This document shows positions 37,131 through 45,816 of a stretch of DNA of 64,000 nucleotides, piece by piece (the stretch's first letter is position 1; the number at the start of each line of letters is the position of its first letter). Under the pieces are notes generated by a model. The model made no database searches. It had not been told where the DNA came from and saw nothing but the letters and a program-made list of their open reading frames with translations. The stretch covers positions 1 to 64,000 of the forward strand of contig NZ_JACHFH010000004.1 of assembly GCF_014201835.1 (NCBI RefSeq), written 5' to 3'. The translations under genes were made by a program, and so were the position numbers. This DNA comes from Pectinatus brassicae. Its GTDB lineage: Bacteria; Bacillota; Negativicutes; Selenomonadales; Selenomonadaceae.

Positions 37131-37168
37131 AAGCTACTGCCTATGCAGATTTTGGCAGCAGCTTTTTT
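37131..37168 (+). terminator. terminator before the radical-SAM pair
   Basis: AAGCTACTGCC (37131-37141) and GGCAGCAGCTT (37154-37164), with one mismatch, are followed by a T-run to 37168. It ends the coaD/coiled-coil transcript. Confidence 0.75.
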
Positions 37169-37194
37169 AATGAAATGATAGGAATGAATTTTAT

Positions 37195-39045
37195 ATGAAT
37201 AAGCTTTCACCGTCTATCTTACAGACGGTTAGTAAACCTGCTCGTTATACTGGTGGCGAAGTAAATGCCATCCATAAAGATTTGAATACTGTAGATTGTA
37301 AGTTTGCATTATCTATGCCCGATGTTTATGAAGTCGGCATGTCCAATCTCGGTCTTAAAATTTTATACGAAATTATCAACAATCGTACTGATACTGCTGC
37401 CGAGCGTGTTTATACGCCATGGCCGGATATGGAAGGAAAAATGCGGGAAAATAAGATTCCACTATATAGCCTTGAATCTTATACCCCACTTAATGAATTC
37501 AACTTTATCGGCTTTACTTTGCAGTATGAATTAAGCTATACCAATATATTAAATATGCTTGATCTTGCCGGTATTCCATTATTTGCTAATGATCGCAGCA
37601 ACGACATGCCATTTATTGTTGGTGGTGGTCCCTGCGTTTATAATGTTGAGCCTATCGCTGACTTTTTTGATTTCTTTATTTTAGGCGAAGGTGAAGAAGT
37701 AATAAATGATGTAATTTCCGCTTTTATTGCCTGGAAAAAAGAAACCTCAACCTGTGACCGTCATGAATTTTTACGTATTGCTGCTAAAATCCCTGGTATC
37801 TATGTTCCAGCTTTTTATGAACCGCATTATGATGAAAATAATAATTTTGTAAAAATCACACCTAAATATGACGATATTCCTGCTGTTATCCATAAACGTG
37901 TTTTAGCCGATTTAGATAGTATTCCCAGCATAGAAAAACCGATTGTGCCATTTATAGATATTGTCCATGATCGTCTTATGCTCGAACTGTTTCGTGGCTG
38001 CAGCCGTGGCTGTCGTTTTTGCCAGGCGGGTATAATTTACCGCCCTGTAAGAGAACGCCGCTCAGAAACATTATTTAAACTAGCTGAAAAAATGATTGAT
38101 AATACCGGTTATGACGAAATGTCCTTAACCTCCTTAAGCTCAGCTGATTATTCCTGTCTGCCAACACTTATTGATGACCTGACTGATAAATACGCTGGGC
38201 AAAAAATGAGTTTTTCACTGCCGTCCCTGCGCATTGACAGCTTTTCCATTGATATTGCCCATAAATTACAGGCGACCCGCAAAAGCGGCCTTACTTTTGC
38301 TCCGGAAGCAGGTACCCAAAGGCTGCGTGATGTTATTAACAAAGGCGTAACTGAAGAAAATCTGCTGGATTCCTGCTCTGCTGCTTTTAAGCATGGCTGG
38401 AAAACCGTTAAATTATACTTTATGATGGGCCTGCCTACCGAAACCGATGAAGATATTATCGGCATCGCTGATTTAGCCCAAAAAGTAGTAAATTTATATA
38501 AAAATATAAAAAACCGCCGCGATGTAAAGGTCACTGTCAGCGTATCCTGTTTTGTACCAAAACCCTATACACCATTTCAATGGTTTGGTCAAAATACCCA
38601 GGAGGAATTTAAGCGTAAACAGCGTTTATTAAAAGACACTATAAAAGATAAAGCTATTAATTTTAACTATCATGATTCAGCTACCAGCAGCCTGGAAGGC
38701 ATTATTGCCCGCGGTGACCGCCGTTTAGCAAAAGTCATCTATAATGCCTATAAAAATGGTGCAAAATTCGATGGCTGGAGTGAAATGTTCAATAATGATA
38801 TTTGGATGCAGGCCTTTGCTGATGCCAATATTGAAACAGCTCCATATAATCTGCGCCAACGTGAATTCGCGGAAAATCTACCTTGGGACCATACCAGTCC
38901 CGGCGTAAATAAACAATTTCTAATAAATGAATATAAAAAAGCTGCTGCCGAACAGCTCACACCAGACTGCCGCCGCGGCAGCTGTACAGGCTGCGGAATT
39001 TGTCAGGAACTCGATGTTGCTGTCACCGACTGGGGGGAAAAATAA
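37195..39045 (+). CDS. B12-binding-type radical SAM protein (TIGR03960 family)
   Basis: A 616-residue enzyme. The N-terminal half (about 1-240) resembles a cobalamin-binding-like domain (LGLKILYEIINNR, PFIVGGGPCVYNVEPIADFFD). The radical-SAM core has FRGCSRGCRFCQAG, whose CxxxCxxC binds the iron-sulfur cluster, followed by SLSSADYS and FAPEAGTQRLRD. The end has CRRGSCTGCGIC, a further Cys-rich motif. The reaction is not known. Partners usually include the TIGR03936 protein that follows, and often Rng or ribosomal proteins; here a terminator follows the pair. Confidence 0.88.
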   Translation: MNKLSPSILQTVSKPARYTGGEVNAIHKDLNTVDCKFALSMPDVYEVGMSNLGLKILYEIINNRTDTAAERVYTPWPDMEGKMRENKIPLYSLESYTPLNEFNFIGFTLQYELSYTNILNMLDLAGIPLFANDRSNDMPFIVGGGPCVYNVEPIADFFDFFILGEGEEVINDVISAFIAWKKETSTCDRHEFLRIAAKIPGIYVPAFYEPHYDENNNFVKITPKYDDIPAVIHKRVLADLDSIPSIEKPIVPFIDIVHDRLMLELFRGCSRGCRFCQAGIIYRPVRERRSETLFKLAEKMIDNTGYDEMSLTSLSSADYSCLPTLIDDLTDKYAGQKMSFSLPSLRIDSFSIDIAHKLQATRKSGLTFAPEAGTQRLRDVINKGVTEENLLDSCSAAFKHGWKTVKLYFMMGLPTETDEDIIGIADLAQKVVNLYKNIKNRRDVKVTVSVSCFVPKPYTPFQWFGQNTQEEFKRKQRLLKDTIKDKAINFNYHDSATSSLEGIIARGDRRLAKVIYNAYKNGAKFDGWSEMFNNDIWMQAFADANIETAPYNLRQREFAENLPWDHTSPGVNKQFLINEYKKAAAEQLTPDCRRGSCTGCGICQELDVAVTDWGEK

Positions 39046-39755
39046 TGACAATCTTTCGCATAGAAATCAGCAAAAAAGAATCGTTACGTTATATTTCCCA
39101 TCTTGATTATGCTAATCTGCTGCAGCGCTGTATACGCCGGGCCAAATTGCCAGCCGCTTATTCTGAAGGCTTTAATCCTCATATGAAAGTATCATTTGCT
39201 TCGGCATTGGCTCTCGGTGTTACTACTGATGCCGAATATGCTGATATTGAGCTTACCCGTGACATGTGTCAACCGGAATTCTTTGATAAGTTAAGCAGTG
39301 CCTTGCCTGAGGGAATTCAGTTATTACAGGCAAAAAAACTAAATACCGAACATCCTAAATCTATGAACGCCTTGGCTGATACGGCTGTTTATGAGCTCAT
39401 TATGCCGGAAGATATTTCATCAGAATTAATAAATGACGCTATCACTAAATTCAATGCTGCTTCTTCCATTACTTTTACCCGCCAGCGTCGCGGCAAAAAA
39501 GCACAAAAGGGACGCATTGTAAAAAAAGATATTGATATTAAGAATTATGTTGCTGTACCTTTGCAATATAATGATGAAACTCACTGTCTATTATTAAAAT
39601 TAAAAGTATCACCTAATGGCAGTATCAAACCTATTGAAGTTTTAGAATCAATAAAAAATGATCATATTGCTGATTTAGATATTTTTGCTGTATTAATAAA
39701 CCGCAAAGCTTTATTATCACAGGGACAGCCGCTTATCAATATCAGCCCGCGCTAA
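39045..39755 (+). CDS. TIGR03936/DUF2344 radical-SAM-associated protein
   Basis: About 236 residues. It begins MTIFRIEISKKESLRYISH and has LLQRCIRRAKLPAAYSEGFNPH and FASALALGV, the family core. It always sits beside or is fused to the TIGR03960 radical-SAM protein, so it is probably a partner subunit or substrate-handling domain. It lacks Fe-S cysteines. The ATG shares its A with the stop codon of the upstream gene, indicating translational coupling. The open frame starts at 39000 but the overlap start is more likely. Confidence 0.88.
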   Translation: MTIFRIEISKKESLRYISHLDYANLLQRCIRRAKLPAAYSEGFNPHMKVSFASALALGVTTDAEYADIELTRDMCQPEFFDKLSSALPEGIQLLQAKKLNTEHPKSMNALADTAVYELIMPEDISSELINDAITKFNAASSITFTRQRRGKKAQKGRIVKKDIDIKNYVAVPLQYNDETHCLLLKLKVSPNGSIKPIEVLESIKNDHIADLDIFAVLINRKALLSQGQPLINISPR

Positions 39756-39774
39756 ACAATATAATATACAAATA

Positions 39775-39826
39775 AAAAACTGGGCCTATCGCACATTAAT
39801 AACAATATATGCCAGTCCCAGTTTTT
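39775..39826. terminator. bidirectional terminator between convergent genes
   Basis: AAAAACTGGG (39775-39784) and CCCAGTTTTT (39817-39826) pair with a long inner loop; the right arm overlaps the stop of the DUF2292 gene. It can terminate from both sides. Confidence 0.7.
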
Positions 39827-40190
39827 ATATTCCTTCGCCATCCATACCGGTAAAATCACTAAACCGATATTTTTCAGTTTTTTCTACTTGTGTTACCTTG
39901 CCAGACTTTATTATGATGGCAATATTGCCAAAAGCTAAATCAGAAAATTCCTGCTGTATTTTTTCGCAAACAGGTGTATAGTCTATATGCTGCGTTTTTT
40001 TGTGATATGCAGCATATTTAGATATATCAACCAACCGCATTTTCTCATTGCGTTCAATTTGTATCAGACAGGAATTTTGCACTATTAAATTTATTTCTCC
40101 GTGAAATATTTCCTGCATTAACGAAGTTATTATTTTTAATGCAGCAGAACTTAGTTTATTATTTTTATTGATAATTTTTTCCCCAGCCAT
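39825..40190 (-). CDS. tandem DUF2292 (YezD-like) protein
   Basis: About 121 residues in two similar halves. Each contains a short beta unit of the type F-G-x-I-x-I-I/V-x-x-x-x-V/I-x-Q-I/V-E-x-x-E-K (HGEINLIVQNSCLIQIERNEK; FGNIAIIIKSGKVTQVEKTEK). That is the DUF2292 small-protein fold, usually a single copy of about 60 residues. DUF2292 genes often lie beside sulfate-assimilation or cysteine genes, and the sulfur cluster starts just across the divergent promoter. I prefer ATG 40190, six bases after GAGGG; 40196 is alternative. Confidence 0.68.
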   Translation of the reverse strand: MAGEKIINKNNKLSSAALKIITSLMQEIFHGEINLIVQNSCLIQIERNEKMRLVDISKYAAYHKKTQHIDYTPVCEKIQQEFSDLAFGNIAIIIKSGKVTQVEKTEKYRFSDFTGMDGEGI

Positions 40191-40349
40191 TTTCATCCCT
40201 CATATTATGATATATTATATTATTTATAATGTATCATAATTATATTAATCATTTCATTGTATGTCAACATAATATTGACAGTATAAGCATATGATGTTAT
40301 TCTATATACAGTTTAGTAAAATTTTATGTAATGGCTTATTAGAAAACTA

Positions 40350-40398
40350 AAGGCCGGGGCAAGTAGGTATTTTGTATCTATTTACCTTGGTCTTTTTT
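40350..40398 (+). promoter_or_regulatory. terminator-like leader hairpin before the E1-like gene
   Basis: CAAGTAGGTA (40360-40369) pairs with TATTTACCTTG (40379-40389) with one bulge, next to a GC-rich AAGGCCGGGG flank, and is followed by TCTTTTTT. It sits 35 bases before the ThiF/MoeB-like gene and after a plausible promoter, so it may act as an attenuator. No known riboswitch is recognised. Confidence 0.5.
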
Positions 40399-40433
40399 AT
40401 TTATTATAAATATATGATGAGTGGTGAATAATT

Positions 40434-41228
40434 ATGTCTCTGACAGATGAGCAGTCAAAACGCTATTCCCGACATATTTTATTGCCGGAAATAGGCATTG
40501 CCGGGCAGGAAAAATTATTAAACAGCAATATTTTGATTATAGGCACTGGTGGACTTGGTTCACCCACAGCAATGTATTTAACAGCTGCTGGTATTGGTCA
40601 CATTGGTCTGGTCGATTCTGATTGTGTAGAACTTTCCAATCTACAGCGGCAAATAGTCCATCTTACCAAAGATATTGGCAAAGCCAAAGTACTATCAGCC
40701 AAAGAAACCCTAAATGAAATGACTCCTGCTGCCGACATTATAACCTACAATGAAATGATAACAGCAAATAATATTACTGACATAATCAATAACAAAAATT
40801 ATGACTTTATCATTGACTGCACTGATAATTTCCCAACAAAATTCTTAATTAATGATGCCTGTGTTTTATTGCACAAACCATTTTCCCATGCTGGTATTCG
40901 TCGTTTTGAGGGGCAGAGTATGACTTATGTACCGGGAAAAGGTCCATGCTATCGCTGTATTTTTAAGAATCCACCACCACCTGAGGTAGTCCCACCTGCA
41001 CGCCAAACAGGTGTATTAGGAGTCATGGGCGGCATTATAGGCAGTATTCAGGCCACTGAAGCCATCAAATATATATTGGGCATTGGCAATTTACTGACTG
41101 GCAGTCTTTTAACCTATAATGCCCTATCCATGCAGTTCAGGAAAATAAAAATTTCTGCCAATGATGACTGTGCTATCTGCGGTACAAATCCCAGTATCAC
41201 TAAGATAATGACCTGCCATAATATCTAA
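40434..41228 (+). CDS. ThiF/MoeB/HesA-family adenylyltransferase (E1-like)
   Basis: A 264-residue E1-like enzyme that adenylates the C-terminus of a ubiquitin-like sulfur carrier. ATP motif: ILIIGTGGLGSPTAMYLTAAG; also LVDSDCVELSNLQRQ, and DCTDNFPTKFLINDAC. Two zinc CxxC pairs are present (CYRC and CAIC). There is no C-terminal rhodanese domain. With the JAMM protease and siroheme reductase that follow, it matches the HcyF role in protein-thiocarboxylate sulfur transfer, but a MoeB or ThiF role is possible. It is the first of three tightly linked genes. Confidence 0.88.
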   Translation: MSLTDEQSKRYSRHILLPEIGIAGQEKLLNSNILIIGTGGLGSPTAMYLTAAGIGHIGLVDSDCVELSNLQRQIVHLTKDIGKAKVLSAKETLNEMTPAADIITYNEMITANNITDIINNKNYDFIIDCTDNFPTKFLINDACVLLHKPFSHAGIRRFEGQSMTYVPGKGPCYRCIFKNPPPPEVVPPARQTGVLGVMGGIIGSIQATEAIKYILGIGNLLTGSLLTYNALSMQFRKIKISANDDCAICGTNPSITKIMTCHNI

Positions 41229-41244
41229 TTCAAGGATAATAATT

Positions 41245-41667
41245 ATGCTTATATTACAACAAAATTATTTTTCGCAAATAGCAGCCTATGCCCGCCAGCA
41301 ATTGCCGCTTGAAGCCTGCGGCCTTATTGCCGGCATCAAAGAAAATGAAAATATTATAGTAAAAAAAATTTATTTTCTAAATAATGTTGATAAGAGTGTA
41401 AGACATTTTTCCCTTGCCCCGCAGGAACAGTTTCAAGCCATTAAAGATATGCGGCAAAACAATTATATATTATTAGGCAATTGGCATAGCCATCCATCTT
41501 CTGCGGCAGTTCCCTCGACTGAAGATATAAAATTGGCTTATGATCCTGCTCTAAGCTATCTAATATTATCATTACAATATTCTACCCCGCTATTAAATAG
41601 TTTTAAAATAAAAAATGGCTTTATAACAAAAGAAATCATACATATTATACCGGAGGAAAAAAGATGA
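41245..41667 (+). CDS. JAMM/MPN+ metalloprotease (Mov34 family)
   Basis: A 140-residue zinc protease. The JAMM ligands are visible: an early glutamate (LPLEACGLIAG), then NWHSHPSSAAVPSTEDI with H-x-H-P and the downstream Ser and Asp. Related small JAMM proteins (HcyD, Mec+) remove C-terminal residues or cysteine/homocysteine from sulfur carrier proteins. It lies between the E1-like gene and the siroheme reductase, whose ATG overlaps its stop (ATGA), a strong sign of joint function. Confidence 0.87.
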   Translation: MLILQQNYFSQIAAYARQQLPLEACGLIAGIKENENIIVKKIYFLNNVDKSVRHFSLAPQEQFQAIKDMRQNNYILLGNWHSHPSSAAVPSTEDIKLAYDPALSYLILSLQYSTPLLNSFKIKNGFITKEIIHIIPEEKR

Positions 41668-42527
41668 CAAATGTAAACTACAAAGAATTGAAGAAAAATG
41701 GCTTTATGCAGCAGATCCAAACGGATAATTTTTCCATGCGCTTAAAATCAGTTGGCGGTCATTTGACGGCTGCCCAGCTGCAAACAATACAGGAAGTGGC
41801 AGAAAAATATGGCAATGGCACTGTTCATCTAACCTCGCGTCAGGGTGTGGAAATCCCTTTTATAAAACTTGCTGACATTGAAACGGTAATTGATTATCTG
41901 CATAAAAATGATATGGAAGTGGGTGCCTGCGGTCCAAGAGTTCGCACCATAACCGCCTGCCATGGCAACAGCATTTGCCGCTGCGGTCTTATAAATACTG
42001 CTGAAGTTGCCCAAGAGCTTGATATTCGTTACGGCGGCAAAGAACTGCCGCATAAATTCAAAATGGGCGTAACCGGCTGTCCTAATAACTGTCTAAAAGC
42101 CGAACAAAATGATATCGGCATCAAGGGCGCATTAAAACCACTCTGGCTGGAAGATAAATGCTGTTTCTGCGGTCTGTGTGCTGCAGCCTGCCCAGGTAAA
42201 GCGATTACTGTTGATAAATCAGCAAAAACATTAACCTTAGATGAAGAAAAATGCATAAACTGCGGTAAATGCAATAAAGTCTGCCCTACCTCAGCTTGGA
42301 CCGGCGAACAAGGCTTTTTGCTATCCTTTGGCGGATTATATGGCAATCGCATAACTGTCGGTAAGCATCTGCTGCCAATTATTCTTTCTCAGGAAATTTT
42401 ATATAAAGCAGTTGATACTGCCTTAAACTTTTTTGCCAAGAATGCCAATAAAGGTGAACGTTTTGCCAATACTTTAAACCGAGTAGGCTGGGAAAAACTG
42501 GAAAAAGATTTGCAACAAATATTATGA
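41664..42527 (+). CDS. siroheme nitrite/sulfite reductase-like protein with two 4Fe-4S motifs
   Basis: A 287-residue compact sulfite-reductase-fold protein. The siroheme/4Fe-4S ligands are in ACHGNSICRCG (C-x5-C) and GCPNNCLKA (C-x3-C). Two ferredoxin motifs follow: CCFCGLCAAACPGKA and CINCGKCNKVCPTSA. It resembles the AsrC or Fsr-C-like small reductases that turn sulfite into sulfide. Placed after E1 and JAMM genes it probably supplies sulfide for a thiocarboxylate carrier. Nitrite is an alternative substrate. Its start overlaps the JAMM stop. Confidence 0.85.
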   Translation: MTNVNYKELKKNGFMQQIQTDNFSMRLKSVGGHLTAAQLQTIQEVAEKYGNGTVHLTSRQGVEIPFIKLADIETVIDYLHKNDMEVGACGPRVRTITACHGNSICRCGLINTAEVAQELDIRYGGKELPHKFKMGVTGCPNNCLKAEQNDIGIKGALKPLWLEDKCCFCGLCAAACPGKAITVDKSAKTLTLDEEKCINCGKCNKVCPTSAWTGEQGFLLSFGGLYGNRITVGKHLLPIILSQEILYKAVDTALNFFAKNANKGERFANTLNRVGWEKLEKDLQQIL

Positions 42528-42534
42528 ATTCTAA

Positions 42535-42566
42535 AAACAGCGTATCAAAATGATGCGCTGTTTTTA
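42535..42566 (+). terminator. terminator after the sulfur cluster
   Basis: AAACAGCGTATC and GATGCGCTGTTT pair around AAAAT-type loop, followed by TTTTATTTT, shortly after the reductase stop. Confidence 0.8.
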
Positions 42567-42645
42567 TTTTTGTCATTATTAAAATAGTAACCTAAATTTT
42601 CGTTGTTTTACTTTAATTTAATTTTATTCTCTTTACTATTTATAC

Positions 42646-42759
42646 CGCCGTAATATATTAATTTTTACGGCGTATCTTTCATTTACAACTTAACAAATAA
42701 TAATTGACTTTATTTTATATAAGTGTTATATTATCAATCACATACCGCAATAGCGGTAT
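42646..42759 (+). repeat. two short hairpins before cstA
   Basis: GCCGTAA/TTACGGC (42646-42671) and ATACCGC-aata-GCGGTAT (42742-42759) lie upstream of the cstA ribosome site. The second is within the presumed leader. They may affect mRNA start or stability. Confidence 0.4.
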
Positions 42760-42787
42760 ATATTTATTTATAAAGGAGTTAATTTCC

Positions 42788-44473
42788 GTGAATGGTATAA
42801 CAATGCTCAGTATTGCAATTATTATTTTTTTAGCTGGCTATTTTATTTATGGCAAATGGCTGGCCCGTACCTGGGGAATAGATGCCCAGGCCTTGACCCC
42901 TGCCTATAAACACGAAGATGGGCAAGATTATACACCAACTTCAAAGTTTATGGCTTTTTCCCATCAGTTTTCTTCTGTTGCCGGTGCCGGACCTGTTACT
43001 GGTCCTATTATTGCTGCGATGTTTGGCTGGCTGCCCGCCTTTTTATGGATTGTTATCGGCGGTATTTTTTTTGGCGGTGTACAGGATTTCGTGGCCCTTT
43101 ATGCCTCGGTTAAAAACGAAGGAAAATCGATGGGTGTTCTCATCGAACAATATATCGGTAAAACCGGCCGAAAATTATTTTTGTTATTTTCCTGGCTTTT
43201 AACGTTACTGGTAATTGCTGCCTTTGCTGATATTGTTGCCAATACCTTTAATGGTTTTGCTGCTGACGGCAGCAAACTTTTGCCTGGTGCTTCGGCTGCC
43301 TCAATCTCAATGATTTATATTATTGGTTCACTGCTGTTTGGCATCTTTGTAAAAAAATCCCATCCTAAGGAATCAGTACGTTTTATCGTTGCCATAATTT
43401 TAATACTTGCCATGATAAGCCTAGGTATCGCCTTTCCTATGTATTTTTCCCGTGATATTTGGATTATAGTTGCACTTACCTACTCTTTTATAGCTTCTGT
43501 CCTGCCTATGTGGCTTTTAATGCAGCCACGTGATTATTTAAGTACATTTTTATTAATTGCTATGATTGCCAGTGCTATTATCGGTATTATCATCGCTAAT
43601 CCTTCTATAAATATGCCTGCCTTCGTTGGTTTTGAAGTACATGGCAAAAGTTTATTCCCAATTTTATTTATAACAATTGCCTGCGGTGCTGTTTCCGGTT
43701 TTCACAGCCTCGTATCATCTGGTACTTCCTCTAAAACCGTTGCCAATGAAAAAGACATGTTGTTTATCGGTTATGGTTCAATGCTTGTGGAATGTATTTT
43801 AGGTGTTGCGGCTCTAATAATTGTTTGTGCTGCTGCTAAAAATGGACAAATGCCCCATGGCACGCCTTTTCAAATTTTCTCCGGCTCCGTTGCGGGCTTT
43901 TTAAGCATGCTGGGTATGCCCAGAATTTATGCCGTATGTATAATAACCATGTGTGTTTCCGCCTTAGCTTTCACAACTCTTGATACCGTTGTCAGAGTCG
44001 GCCGCTTATCTTTACAGGAACTCTGTCAATCGGATGATGCTGCTTCTATGAATATCGTCCAAAAAGCTGGTGCTAATAAATATATTGCTACCTTACTAAC
44101 CATTGGTATTGGTTATCTGCTCTGCCGTATCGGTTATATGAATATATGGCCATTATTCGGCTCAGCCAATCAGCTTTTAAGTGCTTTAGTCTTAATCTGT
44201 ATGGCAGTGTTCCTGCGCATGACTAATCGCAAAGGCTGGATGCTGTTTGTTCCAACCATTGTAATGTTTATTGTAACATTCACTGCTTTAATCCAGGCAG
44301 TATACCATATATTTATTCATATGCTCGATGGACACTTTATCTTTTTAACTGACGGATTACAGCTTATTATCACTTTAGCCCTTATGTTCCTGGCAGCTTC
44401 TGTTGTTAATCACTGCCGTGGTGAGCTTTTTGGTGATAAGAAAAAATCTTCTAATGCCATATTAAGTAAATAG
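42788..44473 (+). CDS. cstA: CstA-family carbon-starvation (pyruvate/peptide) transporter
   Basis: About 561 residues with many membrane helices. The family core is clear: FLAGYFIYGKWLA, YTPTSKFMAFSHQFSSVAGA, GPVTGPIIAAMFGWLPAFLW, GGVQDFVALYAS and GFHSLVSSGTSSKTVANE. CstA relatives import pyruvate or peptides when carbon is short. I choose GTG 42788 because GGAG (42775-42778) is nine bases upstream; the ATG at 42803 is too far. Compared with E. coli CstA (about 700) it is the shorter type. No BtsS/YpdA-like sensor is nearby. A hairpin-rich terminator follows. Confidence 0.9.
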   Translation: MNGITMLSIAIIIFLAGYFIYGKWLARTWGIDAQALTPAYKHEDGQDYTPTSKFMAFSHQFSSVAGAGPVTGPIIAAMFGWLPAFLWIVIGGIFFGGVQDFVALYASVKNEGKSMGVLIEQYIGKTGRKLFLLFSWLLTLLVIAAFADIVANTFNGFAADGSKLLPGASAASISMIYIIGSLLFGIFVKKSHPKESVRFIVAIILILAMISLGIAFPMYFSRDIWIIVALTYSFIASVLPMWLLMQPRDYLSTFLLIAMIASAIIGIIIANPSINMPAFVGFEVHGKSLFPILFITIACGAVSGFHSLVSSGTSSKTVANEKDMLFIGYGSMLVECILGVAALIIVCAAAKNGQMPHGTPFQIFSGSVAGFLSMLGMPRIYAVCIITMCVSALAFTTLDTVVRVGRLSLQELCQSDDAASMNIVQKAGANKYIATLLTIGIGYLLCRIGYMNIWPLFGSANQLLSALVLICMAVFLRMTNRKGWMLFVPTIVMFIVTFTALIQAVYHIFIHMLDGHFIFLTDGLQLIITLALMFLAASVVNHCRGELFGDKKKSSNAILSK

Positions 44474-44498
44474 TATTTCGCCCTAAAAAAAATAAAAA

Positions 44499-44562
44499 AA
44501 GAGAGCCACTTATGCGAATTCACTTAATTTCACTCATTCGCTAAAACGGCTCTCTTTTTATT
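44499..44562. terminator. bidirectional terminator between cstA and dnaJ
   Basis: AAAGAGAGCC (about 44499-44508) pairs with GGCTCTCTTTT (about 44548-44558), with a long inner region. It sits between the convergent cstA and dnaJ ends. Confidence 0.7.
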
Positions 44563-44586
44563 TAAAAAAATCTTTTATTTTATCGG

Positions 44587-45717
44587 TCAGTGTTTTTTTT
44601 TTGTTTCTTTTTTAGGAGAATTACCACTTTCAGCAGCAAATTCTTCCAATAATTCTTTTTGACGATTGGTTAATTTTTCCGGTGTCTTAATTTTTATTTT
44701 TACATGCTGATCACCACGGCCGATGCCGCGCAAATGAGTAATTCCCTTGCCTTTTAAGCGCAGAACAGTACCATACTGCACACCAGCAGGCACAGTTATT
44801 TCAACTTTGCCATCAAGTGTCGGAACCTCAATTTTATCACCAAGTGCTGCCTGAACAAAAGAAACAGATACTTCACAAATGACATCATCACCAGAACGAC
44901 GGAATATTTTATGAGGGCGAACTGTTATATAAACATATAGATCGCCGGTTTCACCGCCGCGTGTGCCTGCTTCACCACCACCAGATACACGGATGCGCGA
45001 GTTATTATCAACTCCGGCAGGAATTTTCACCTTAATTTTACGACGTACACGAACACTGCCCTGTCCATTGCAATCTGGGCATGGATCTTTAATAATCTTG
45101 CCTGTACCATTACATCTGTCACAAGTACGGGCATTTACCATGCGGCCAAATGGTGTATTATGGACATCCTGCACCTGCCCTGTACCATGACATTTAGGAC
45201 ATTCTTCTGGCTGTGTCCCAGGTTTTGCCCCTGTCCCATGGCAGGTTTTGCAATCTTCGGTGCGAGGAATTTCCAGTTCAATTTCCTTGCCAAAAGCCGC
45301 TTCTTCAAATTCAATTTCCAAATTATAGCGCAGATCATTACCACGTTGCGGACCTTGGCGTCTGCTGGAACGTCCGCCACCACCGCCAAAGAATGCATCG
45401 AAAATATCGCCAAAATCGCCTGAATCACTAAAGCCGCCAAAACCGCCAAAGCCACCGAAACCGCCGGCGCCACCACCACCGCCGCCATTTTCAAAAGCAG
45501 CATGACCAAATTGGTCATATTGAGCCTTTTTCTGGGGGTCAGATAAAACCTCATAAGCTTCATTAGCCTCTTTAAATTTCTTTTCCGCTTCAGGATTGTC
45601 TTTATTGAGGTCAGGATGGTATTGGCGGGCTAATTTTCTAAATGCTTTTTTTATTTCAGCCTCAGCAGCACTTTTACTTACACCGAGGACCTCATAATAA
45701 TCTCTTTTTTCGCTCAC
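44587..45717 (-). CDS. dnaJ: chaperone DnaJ (Hsp40)
   Basis: About 376 residues. J domain (residues 1-70) with HPD in RQYHPDLNK, a Gly/Phe-rich linker (about 75-125), four zinc repeats [24 protein letters not shown] and CPDCNGQG, then the two substrate-binding beta domains. It stimulates DnaK ATPase and binds unfolded proteins. I choose GTG 45717, giving the standard [13 protein letters not shown] start, with AAGGTGG upstream; GTG 45726 lies within the ribosome site. It is last in the heat-shock operon. Confidence 0.95.
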   Translation of the reverse strand: MSEKRDYYEVLGVSKSAAEAEIKKAFRKLARQYHPDLNKDNPEAEKKFKEANEAYEVLSDPQKKAQYDQFGHAAFENGGGGGGAGGFGGFGGFGGFSDSGDFGDIFDAFFGGGGGRSSRRQGPQRGNDLRYNLEIEFEEAAFGKEIELEIPRTEDCKTCHGTGAKPGTQPEECPKCHGTGQVQDVHNTPFGRMVNARTCDRCNGTGKIIKDPCPDCNGQGSVRVRRKIKVKIPAGVDNNSRIRVSGGGEAGTRGGETGDLYVYITVRPHKIFRRSGDDVICEVSVSFVQAALGDKIEVPTLDGKVEITVPAGVQYGTVLRLKGKGITHLRGIGRGDQHVKIKIKTPEKLTNRQKELLEEFAAESGNSPKKETKKKH

Positions 45718-45744
45718 TTTATCCACCTTGTTATATATAGACTA

Positions 45745-45775
45745 ACCTGATGACTTTATACTAAAGTCATCAGGT
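45745..45775 (-). repeat. dnaK-dnaJ intergenic hairpin
   Basis: ACCTGATGACTTTA and its perfect complement form a stem with a three-to-four-base loop between dnaK and dnaJ. There is no T-run, so it may act as an mRNA processing or stabilising site that adjusts dnaK against dnaJ levels. Confidence 0.55.
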
Positions 45776-45816
45776 CACTTATTTTATTAATACATTTATA
45801 AATTAATAACAGTCAA

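Noticed and set aside
40321-40433. SAM, TPP or molybdenum-cofactor riboswitch before the E1-like gene
   Set aside because: None of the conserved core motifs I know for these classes is present; only a hairpin with T-run is supported.
45135-45563. ORFs on both strands inside dnaJ
   Set aside because: They are frame shadows of the Gly/Phe and zinc-repeat coding sequence, with no ribosome sites.
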